Source: Akebia trifoliata (Eukaryota; Streptophyta; Magnoliopsida; Ranunculales; Lardizabalaceae). Taken from it: a stretch of 64,000 nt of DNA. Position numbers and translations under genes: made by a program. Positions 55,444-64,000 of the stretch are shown here, piece by piece (position 1 is the first letter of the stretch; each line of letters opens with the position of its first letter). The notes beneath the pieces were generated by a model. It was not told the DNA's origin. It saw only the letters and a list, made by a program, of their open reading frames with translations, and made no database searches. The DNA lies in contig CM030714.1 in NCBI GenBank assembly GCA_017979445.1, forward strand, positions 13,573,892 through 13,637,891, given 5' to 3'.

Positions 55444-58400
55444 ATGGAGGCTCTCAATGCAGCAAGCTTAACCCCAGTTTCAGTTCTTTCAGACACAAGA
55501 ACAGAAACCAGAAAGATTTCATCATTCCTTCCAACTTCTCCACTCAAATTCACAAAATCTACCACTTTTTCAGCCAACCCACCAAATTTATCAGAGGTTT
55601 TAACAAGAAGTTTTAATGGGGGTTTAGTGGTTCTCTCTTCAGTTCTTAGTGGTGGGCTTGCAAGAGCTCTCACAAATGAGGAAGCCTTAGAACAATCTAT
55701 GGGAAGCTCATCACCTGAGGGTAGTTCTGATTTTGGTCTTGGTGGTCTTGCTGATAGTGTTGTTAATTTTGGAACAGAAAACCCTTACGTTATAATTGGT
55801 GGAATCACTATTTTGGCAGTCCCTATAGTTTTATCTCAGGTTTTGAAGAACAAATCATGGGGTATTGAGACTGCAAAGAATTCTTATTCGAAATTGGCTG
55901 ACGATGTTGATGCCCAATTGCTTGATATAAGGGCACCAGTGGAATCCAGAGAAGTGGGTAGTCCAGATATTCGAGGATTGAAGAAGAAGGCGGTATCGGT
56001 CGTTTATAAAAGTGAAGACAAGCAAGGGTTCTTAAAGAAGCTGTCTTTGAAATTCAAGGAACCAGAAAAGACTACATTGTTCATTCTAGACAAGTAAGCT
56101 TTTACTCCGATAGTTGTAGTTTCTATCTGTTACTATGTGAATAATGTTTGTAGTTTCTCTAATAATTTATTTTCTTTTCGGATACTTCATGTTCTTTGTG
56201 AAATTAGAAACTTTAATACCTTAATGCTAGTATTAAGTGACAGATTGAAAACTAGTTATCTTTGTAGATCAGGTATTGAAAACTTGTATTATAATTTAAT
56301 GCAAGTAATAAAGAAATTGTGAGCACCGGACTTAAAAAAATGATGCCTTGGATACGAGTATGGCTCCCATTCGAAGATTTTGGATAATGTAGATGAAGTA
56401 ATTGAGATCATTTTTTGTTTTTTTTTTCTTCCCTAAGCCAACTAGTTATCTTTATTCTCCTTTTTGCTAAAGGAAAATGATATGGTACCATATCTTTCAG
56501 ATAGGATCACATTGCACGTTGAATGCATTCCATAGCCCCACACATGATAAACAAGTGTTTATTATGCTCAACATTAGTGATCATAGTCGTGAAAATGCAG
56601 TAGCCTCAATAAGTAATAAAATTAGGGAAAATTGATTGAGATGGTTCAATGAAAAGCAAGCAGAAGACCAAAAAGAAAGTGGATTGAGGTAGTGAGTGTG
56701 GATACGGACACACTTGAGTTTATATAAGATAGATCTAGAATAGCCATATTCCATTGTTTGTTGAGTTTTCTTTGTAAGAATAGCTAGACCATAGATCTAC
56801 ACGCACCAGATGAAATCATTGAAGATCCACACACAAAACCTTGGATACCTGAAGAAGCCCAAACACAAATTTAAAGGAACCAACAAAAGTACTTCATTCA
56901 CATACTTACAACAGTTCCATTTGACACCTCTCTGGACTCCACATCTATTAAATAATTGACTAATCTAAAATTCTGTCCGACTTGTAGAAGTATCCAAACA
57001 AACAAATACCAAAAATATATGTCAAGTTGAAATTATCTCAATGTAAATTTCAGAGGAATGATAGAATGCATATACAACATAGGAGAGATGATACTTTTCC
57101 TCACTAGGATGTGGATTCAAGTTGCTCAACAAATTTAAGTCCTAGTCCCTAATAAGCGAAAAATCCATTGAATATCCAAAATATGGAAACAATTTTCAAA
57201 AACCACTATACAAACTGATCAAAATTGATTATCATATAAAACCCAATGCATGACCGTGATCCACATGGATCTTTATGAAAAAACTGCTGCCACGAGGCTT
57301 CGAACTGTAAATATCTGCTTTAGGATATATATGTCAGCTCTTTAGCAACAAGGGAGACCAATAGAGAAATGACTACAATACCAAGTTGGATGAAAACTTC
57401 CAGCCATCAAATGGTGTTTTGAAGGCTTGAGTACCCTAGTTCAGGGAAGGTTTGCAGCTCTTCATTGTCATAAATCCAAATGGGATGGTCTACTATCCTG
57501 TTTTGTGGAGAATAACTATGGCTTATAGATGACATAGGCACATAGCTGATCTACTTCAGTCCCATAATAAAATCAATCGCACTGTTTATGTATTCTCATT
57601 TAATTAAAATCTTTTTTTTTCTTGGGTTTAGCATTTGCAATTCTGCTACTATCATAGATGTAAATCTTTTTTTCTTTTTAAAATTCACATCTTTCTTGAT
57701 TCACATATGGAATCATAGAATCAAGGATTTAAAGTTTGTGTTAATTTTTCAATGTTTACATTGGAAATTACTCCGTTGAAATTATTATGGAAACCAGGTT
57801 TGATGGGAACTCAGAACTGGTTGCCGAGTTGGTCACTGTGAATGGTTTCAAAGCCGCTTATGTGATAAAAGATGGAGCAGAAGGACCTCGAGGATGGATG
57901 GTGTTCATCTTTCTCATCCTTGTTATTTATTTAGGGTATCAAAATTTTAATTTATCCTTGCAATGTTTAATAAACCATGGAAATGAATTCCAATGTGGCA
58001 GAAAAGCGAGCTTCCATGGATACCACCTAAGAGAACGCCAAATCTTGATTTCGGCAATTTGACTGAAGCATTTAGTGATGCACTCGGAGTACGTGTCTCA
58101 ACTTTCTTATTCAATTGTTATTTACCAAAATCTTTTATAGGTACACTAGATTACCACTACATTGTGAGTAGATATGCTTGATGGTAATAAAGTAGTTTGC
58201 TAGTAATTTTAATTAGGTAACTTAAGGGTTTGATGATAGAGGCGTCCTTCATCGATTACAAAATTATCTTAGGTGCATTTTTGAAAATTAATCCAATGTG
58301 GTGAGTTTATTTAGTATTTAAAATAGATTTTCTAACGAACGATATGCAGGAGGGATCCGATGCTTTTCCTGTTACCGTTGGACTAGCAGCAGCTACTGGC

Positions 58401-61400
58401 TTAGGCCTATTGGCATTTACAGAGGTTGGGCTGTTGACGTCTTTTTGTTTCTTAGAGTTAGTGATTGTTTTCTGGGATAAAGATGTTTATTTGACTAGAA
58501 CATGAACATTGGCACATCAATCGTTATTTTTTCAGGTAGAAACAATACTCCAACTTCTTGGTTCAGCTGCATTGATCCAATTTGTCACCAAGAAATTTCT
58601 ATTTGCAGAAGTGAGTCTCTGATGCTTTCTCGATTTCCATTATTTAATTTATGATATATTTGAAGGGAAGTGTTTTTCGACCATGAGGGACTAAATTTTC
58701 TGTGTTGTACATTGGATGTTCACTTGTGACCATTTCTTTCTCTGAACATTCAAATTTTTTTAATTTAAATCTTCCCAAGCTTTTAGTTGTCTATACTTGG
58801 ATATGGTTGAGATATTTAATTGATTTGACTTTTAAAACTGAGGATGGATGCAAAATTTTTGTAAATATCATAGGCACAAAATCTAATAGAGGAGGAAGAA
58901 GGGGAGAGAGAGAGAGAGAGAGAGAGAGCGCTGGTGGTGGCAATGATGGGGAGGGTTGTGGTTGAAGGTGACAATAGTTGTGGGGGTGGGGAAGAAGAAG
59001 AAGAAGAAGAAGAATAGAGGAGATTAGAATTTTGATTTTGGGATGAAATTTGGTGGTGGATTTCTTTTATCATGGGGACATGTTGGAAAATGCAATCCAA
59101 ACTTTGGTAGATTTTTGGATGAGGGTGGAAATCCATTTTTCATGTACAAAACCAATCAAACACATGGAAAATGGATTTCCCATCCATTTTCCATTCGCAA
59201 TCAAACACACCCTACCTGATACGTTTGTTCCATGATGTATAATAATAAATAAAAAATTTATTGAAGGTTTCAAGTTTTGTTCAAGCTATGATACAAAAAA
59301 AGAAGATTATTAGCATAAAAAAGATTTGATAAGTTGTAAAATACTTTGGAATTAATGTACTAATGAATATGTGCACTGTACGATGTGTGGTAAACAAGCA
59401 ACAAAGGAACTTTATTGAAGATTTTATTTGGTTCAATGTATGATACATACAAGAGAAAATGAATTATAATAAAAAAAATTATTTGAAATCATTTTAAATT
59501 AATGTATCGTAATGATTATGCGTTTTACATGAGACAAAAAGGAGACTTATTGAAGGTTACATGTTTGGTTCAATGTTAATAGAAATATATTTGACAAGTT
59601 GTAAAATCTTTTGTAATTAATGTACCATATTTGTTGCCTTGAAATTTAATGAAAAGACTTCTCTATATAAATCCTACCCCAAGGTTATGGCATCAAGCAT
59701 TGTGCTATTGAGGATTTTGTGCAAAAACTCTTTTTTATTTGTGTAATTTCTTGTTATTTTGGTTCAAGATGTGTTTGCACTTGGCGATGCAAATCTTGAT
59801 CGTTGTTCCTAGCATTTCATGTGAAGATGTTGAGTTTTTATCACTTAGCTGGAAGCAAAAGCTTGATGACAATACAAACTCGCTCGATCATGAAATCATG
59901 AAGTAAGAAAGACATGAGATTCTCTTTTGAAGTTGTGTTCTTCAGTTGGGCAGTAGTGTTGGAGAGGATTCAGACGATGGATCTCTTGATGCATAGAGGT
60001 TTTTGTGTGGCTAATTGTTATGCGATTTGCCTAGGGATGGAGAATTAATAGACCATATTTTGATGCATTGTAAGGTTTCTTTTGAGGTTTGGTCACATTC
60101 CTCCTTGGATCTGTGTAGGTCTTGTTCGAGTCTTGGTTAGCTCTTGAGAATTCTTTCTCTGGGACAAAGAGAGTGTTATGGAGTCTTACTCACTTCACAA
60201 TTTTTGGGAATTTGGAAGTAGCGAAATGGCCAAATTTTTTAAGGCAAAAAATGCTGGATTCTCAAGCTCTAATTTTCTCAATCTTGGGTCTTTAATTTCT
60301 TTGGTCTAAAGTTTTTTAAGAGTTTAGAGGGATTTTCTTTGAAGATTTCAAAGGGAATTGGGAGAGAATATGTAGTGTTGCAAGAGAGTAATTTTTTGTA
60401 CTTGCTTTCGCTTGGTTGGTCATCTCACCCGACCTTGCTTTTTAATGAAATTATATTTATTAAGAAAGGAAAAAGAAAGACATGAGAAAAAGAATTGGCC
60501 ACCTATGATCAGTTCGGGTTGTTCAATTGGCGGGCAAGGATATAGCTAACAAACCATACACATCGAACAATATAAGATTCATTTTTATAATTCTATAATC
60601 GTCTTCTTTCTCAGAACATTTAAACATTTTTATTTTAAATCGTCCCAAGCTTTTACTTGTCTCTGCATTTGGATGCAGTTGAGATATTTCATTGAATTTA
60701 TTTTTATAACCAAGGAAGTACGGAAAAGTTGTGTATGTCACAGTACAAAAATCTAACATGAAATTCAAATCTTACGTATCAAGAAAATCAATAGCTAGCT
60801 TATTTCCATTGCTTTCAACTGACAGGATCGAAAGGAAACTCTCCTACAAGTTGATGAGTTCTTGAACACCAAGGTTGCTCCAAAAGAGCTTGTCGATGAA
60901 ATAAAGGTAACTCATTCTTACCACTATTTAAGCTCCATTTATTTATTTTATCTTCCAAGCCACATTAGAAGCTCATTTGATGACCGTGTGTTAGTAATGC
61001 ACCCCATTTGCAGCTTTATCGATTTTGAAGAATATTTCATGATGGCTTGCTTTTTTCTGTTCTAATTTTGAATGAAGAGTAGCCATAATTATGACATGCG
61101 AATATTATTTCTTTGGTCTTATTTCATTGTATTTTCAGGAAATTGGTAAGGCTCTTCTACCATTACAAGAGGATAAAAAGGCCCTACCATCACCTACTGA
61201 TACTGCTGTCCCTGATAGCTCTGTACAAAAAGCTGAAGCTGTTACTGAGCCAAAAGTAGAGGCAACTGTGGAACAACCTGAGATTAATTCGGCCTCTAAA
61301 ACCAAAGTTAAAGAAGAATCACTTCCCTGTCAGTCAAGCCCGCTTTCGCCATTCCCTTACGTAATTACCTTACTTCATGCTCTTTATGTTCATTTTTTGT

Positions 61401-62152
61401 CAAACAATGTTTGTCGCATGTACGAATGTGGGTGATGGTCCCCATGATTGGGAGCCTGTCGACATCACCGGTTGTTGATGCTTGCAGTCATCCAATCACA
61501 GGGGCATGGTGACCGAGTTTGGATTCAGCAATTGTTTGGCTGGGGTCAGTTTGATTAATTGGGATAAATCCCGGAAAGTTTTGAAAAAGATTTTGGGTAT
61601 TATACAAATGTTGTTTTTAGGTTTCTTCCCAAAAACCCATAATCTTTAGCCTCCCTAAAAAGCCTATATTGTTCTTAGGATTTGAGGTTGAAGAGTAATT
61701 TTTTACCATATTTGGCGATTAATCGGCATATCATCGATTGATTTGTTGATATAATTGGCTGGCCTCTTATTGGGTGAATTTTTCATAAATTAGAAGAATT
61801 ATTTGACAATCCACTTGTTTTTCCTAGTGTATAGTTCTAGTAGGTTTTGGCATATGAAGTGAACTTATGTTACCACAACTACTTTATTAGTAACACCCAA
61901 ACAAATAATTATGTTGGCCTCAGATTTATTTATATCCTTAACTGGTGTGTTGTAAAACAATTGGTGTGGGAATACAAACTCTTATTGAATGGATTGCATT
62001 TCAAACAATACATTCATCAAAGCAACATTTTGGTCTGCTTTACAATCAATTTTGTGGTGTTTGGCAATAAACTGATTTTTATTTTCTTGTCTTTCTGGTT
62101 GCAGTATCCAGATCTCAAGCCTCCATCATCTCCTTCCCCCTCACAGCCCTAA
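55444..62152 (+). CDS. TROL: Thylakoid rhodanese-like protein TROL
   Basis: Eight exons: 55,444-56,093, 57,798-57,900, 58,002-58,088, 58,350-58,424, 58,536-58,610, 60,826-60,906, 61,139-61,360 and 62,105-62,152; 1,341 nt, 446 aa, in frame with GT-AG introns. Residues 1 to about 60 are a Ser/Thr-rich transit peptide. A membrane segment at about 115-134 ([20 protein letters not shown]) precedes the rhodanese-like domain (about 138-260; [37 protein letters not shown]). Where active rhodaneses have the catalytic Cys loop this one reads KDGAEG, so it should lack sulfurtransferase activity. A second membrane segment ([20 protein letters not shown]) follows, then the conserved [20 protein letters not shown], a charged/proline-rich tail, and the C-terminal [15 protein letters not shown], the FNR-recruitment motif shared with Tic62. 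TROL anchors ferredoxin-NADP reductase at the thylakoid. Start: ATG in [16 protein letters not shown], as I recall the Arabidopsis protein starting. Arabidopsis TROL is about 466 aa. Confidence 0.95.
58864..59240. repeat. Low-complexity purine run and possible MITE in TROL intron 5
   Basis: A (GA)n run at 58,902-58,928 and a (GAA)n run at 58,993-59,013 are followed by a segment with GAAATCCATTTTTCATG and CATGGAAAATGGATTTCCCA, partly inverted. It ends CAATCAAACACACCCT (59,199-59,214), which resembles a hAT-type MITE terminus read backwards. Assignment is tentative. Confidence 0.4.
59255..59640. repeat. Three diverged direct repeats of about 125 bp in TROL intron 5
   Basis: Each unit has TTATTGAAGGTT (or AAGATT), a GTTTTGTTCAAG/ATTTGGTTCAATG block, a stretch of A/T, AAGTTGTAAAAT and AATTAATGTAC. 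Units begin near 59,259, 59,413 and 59,549. Origin unknown. Confidence 0.6.
59770..60478 (+). mobile_element. 3' end of a LINE in TROL intron 5
   Basis: Translated fragments match the C-terminal zinc-binding reverse transcriptase region (zf-RVT) of plant LINEs: [19 protein letters not shown] around 59,965-60,025, then a frame-shifted [18 protein letters not shown] (60,048-60,105). Frames are broken throughout. The sequence runs into GACCTTGCTTTTTAATGAA and an A-rich tail near 60,460-60,478, as expected for a LINE end. It is 5'-truncated; the left limit is approximate. It lies in the sense orientation of TROL. Confidence 0.7.
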
Positions 62153-63081
62153 GATCTCATTGAAATATGGGATTGACGAATGTGTTTTTTCAACAGGAAC
62201 TAGTTTGGATGGGAAATATGAGAGATTTTCAGCGAACTAATAAGAGTTCTGTCCAAGGAGTTTCTCGAGTTGAATTGGTGTGCTAAAACCGAAGAAAACA
62301 GCATTTGGTTTCATGAGTTAAGTCCTATTCTATGGTGGTCTTCCTGCCGTTGGTTCATCGACAACTTCGTTGCAACCAATTTTATTTTATTTTAGATTAT
62401 GTTGATGTAAATGTTGAATAATGTATCAAGCTTTTGTTGATTCTGGTGTTTGTATTAGCTTTTTAACAACATTGGTCTCTGGTTAGTGTGGATTATTTTA
62501 GATCTTCAAATCATGGTCTTAGTTCCATATAGCACATGTATGGCAGTCATACATATGGACCCATCACATAGTAGATTTCAATTCTCATAATGTTCCGGGT
62601 TCTTAATCATTGTCCCTCATGGATGCAGCCCTTTGTGGTTGTCGAACTCACTCTCAATAATAAAAGACCCGACTAATTTTTTTTTTTTTTTTAACATAGT
62701 TGAATGGAGTAACATAGGTCATTTAGTTGACCTCAAATCTTTTGGACAAGGCTTTGTTGTTATGGTTGTTGTTGATCATTTAGATGCTTGTTCTTCAAAA
62801 AATGCTTGGAATGTATAAGCAATAGTTTGGTTCCATTATCTGAGACATCTTCTAATATTATCCATATTTGCCCTTTCACGCAGCATTTACCATAATCATT
62901 TGAGGTGATTTTCGAATGAATGAAGTGAGGACTGATGACATAAGAAGAGGGAATAATAAAACATATAAAGATAAATGCCTTAGCTCGGTAAATGACCCAT
63001 GATTGAAAGATAATAATTTTCTTTTATAAAAATATAAAGATAATATTATATCTATTTTGTTTGTATATTGTCTATATATAT

Positions 63082-63134
<53 letters not shown>

Positions 63135-64000
63135 TCTTTCGGTTAAGGGGGTAAAGGATAAAAGACAATAAAATAGGAGGGGTATCATTAAAATTCTTTG
63201 GGATTAAAGGAGTAAATGAGGAAATATGATAAAGTTAAGAGGTGAAGGAAAAGAAAGGCAATAAAATTGAAGGATTGTGAAGAGATAAAGTGGGGAAGTG
63301 TGACTCGATATAGGACAACGAATAATACTCCAATTAATTTATTGATTCTCAAAAGAATACTAAACAATTAGACATAAAAGAACATATTGATTCACAAAGG
63401 ACACCAAACAATTAGAAATAAAGAGATATTTTTAAAAAAACCATAAATTTTACTGATCAAAGATACTTTCTAAACTATTAGATTCGTCACCTTATAGACC
63501 CAAAGTACCAAATAGTAAAAACTCCCAATTAGAATTAAACAATTCTAATATGACTAAAACTACTAATAATGACACCCCCAAAAAAAGGGAAATAAAAACT
63601 TGCAAAAAAATGAAAGCAAAACTTTCCTAAAATGGAAAGTTTTACAGAATATACTTGATTTGACCCCCTAAATGATTGAATTTTGCAACTTCATTTTGGA
63701 GCCAATTATCTTTTGATCATTGGCCAATGTAAAGTACTTGTCGAGACCTTCATGGTCACAAAGTTATGGCCTCCGAAATTTATGGTATATTTTTACCCTT
63801 TCTTTTGATTTTCTTTTGAACAATTGACTCCATGGCCTGTGTGTACCCTTCTTCTATGACCTCCGTATCAGGACTCCATCCCACTGTACTTGGAGGGATG
63901 TTATATGGGCTAGGTTCTAACAACCAACTAAAAAAGTAGTCAACATTTTGTCCTATATGAGTTGAAAGTTTCATAATAGACTGACTTTTTGTGAGGATGA
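62153..64000. other. TROL 3' UTR and intergenic region
   Basis: The first 300 bases are probably the TROL 3' UTR. After that I see no gene. A (TA)n microsatellite lies at 63,073-63,132. The last 64 bases (63,937-64,000) contain TTTTGTCCTATATGAGTTGA and GACTTTTTGTGAGGATGA, a copy of the foldback repeat at 53,449-53,690; it continues beyond the window. The minus-strand open frame 63,780-63,974 has no recognisable product. Confidence 0.6.

Noticed and set aside
57190..57797. Alternative first exon of TROL in intron 1
   Set aside because: No ATG-led frame joins the second exon with transit-peptide character; the 55,444 start matches the recalled N-terminus.

Overview
The window is nuclear DNA of a flowering plant, most likely a eudicot. 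It has GT-AG introns, AT-rich intergenic sequence, plant-type LTR retrotransposons and CACTA elements, and a nuclear gene for a chloroplast thylakoid protein (TROL). I cannot name the species. Exon boundaries were assigned by eye from GT-AG signals, reading frame and remembered family sequences; no alignment or database search was run.

Layout. Positions 1 to about 48,190 are a nest of transposable elements with no intact host gene. The frame is an old, broken Ty3/gypsy element on the minus strand: PBS near 41,600, gag start at 41,588, integrase remains ending near 18,378. Two direct copies of a repeat of more than 5 kb (3,582-9,104 and 41,609-48,190) sit where its 3' and 5' LTRs should be. 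Into it went: a Tat/Ogre-type LTR (39,799-41,334) in gag; a Tekay-like solo LTR (35,112-37,908) in the reverse transcriptase; a 14.6-kb Tat/Ogre-type element without coding capacity (19,905-34,504, target duplication CTGTG) between reverse transcriptase and RNase H; and a CACTA transposon (9,903-18,377, target duplication TGA) at the pol end. A Ty1/copia element whose 3' part fills 1-3,581 lies in the tip of the 3' LTR copy. Several of these were hit again: a Tekay-like solo LTR (29,676-32,826, AGTCG) in the 5' LTR of the Tat element, a Tat solo LTR (15,868-17,610, AAGGG) in the CACTA, and another (1,782-3,282) in the copia LTR.

Two results stand out. The CACTA element carries exon-intron fragments of three unrelated host genes in one orientation: carotenoid cleavage dioxygenase 1, replication factor C subunit 1, and an ACT-domain-repeat protein; it is thus a Pack-CACTA. 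The non-coding Tat element carries an 18-unit dyad-symmetric tandem array with higher-order structure, a second diverged array, and an F-box-like fragment.

Positions 49,570-62,470 are the genic part, with two plus-strand genes. The first (49,702-54,457, six exons, 232 aa) is a TEX30/KANL3-like alpha/beta hydrolase with a perfect E2F palindrome just upstream. The second (55,444-62,152, eight exons, 446 aa) encodes TROL, the thylakoid rhodanese-like anchor of ferredoxin-NADP reductase, with its C-terminal FNR-binding motif. Both look intact; introns carry a minimal tRNA-derived SINE, MITEs, foldback repeats and a LINE tail. From 62,470 to the end there is AT-rich intergenic sequence with a TA microsatellite and a foldback repeat copy.
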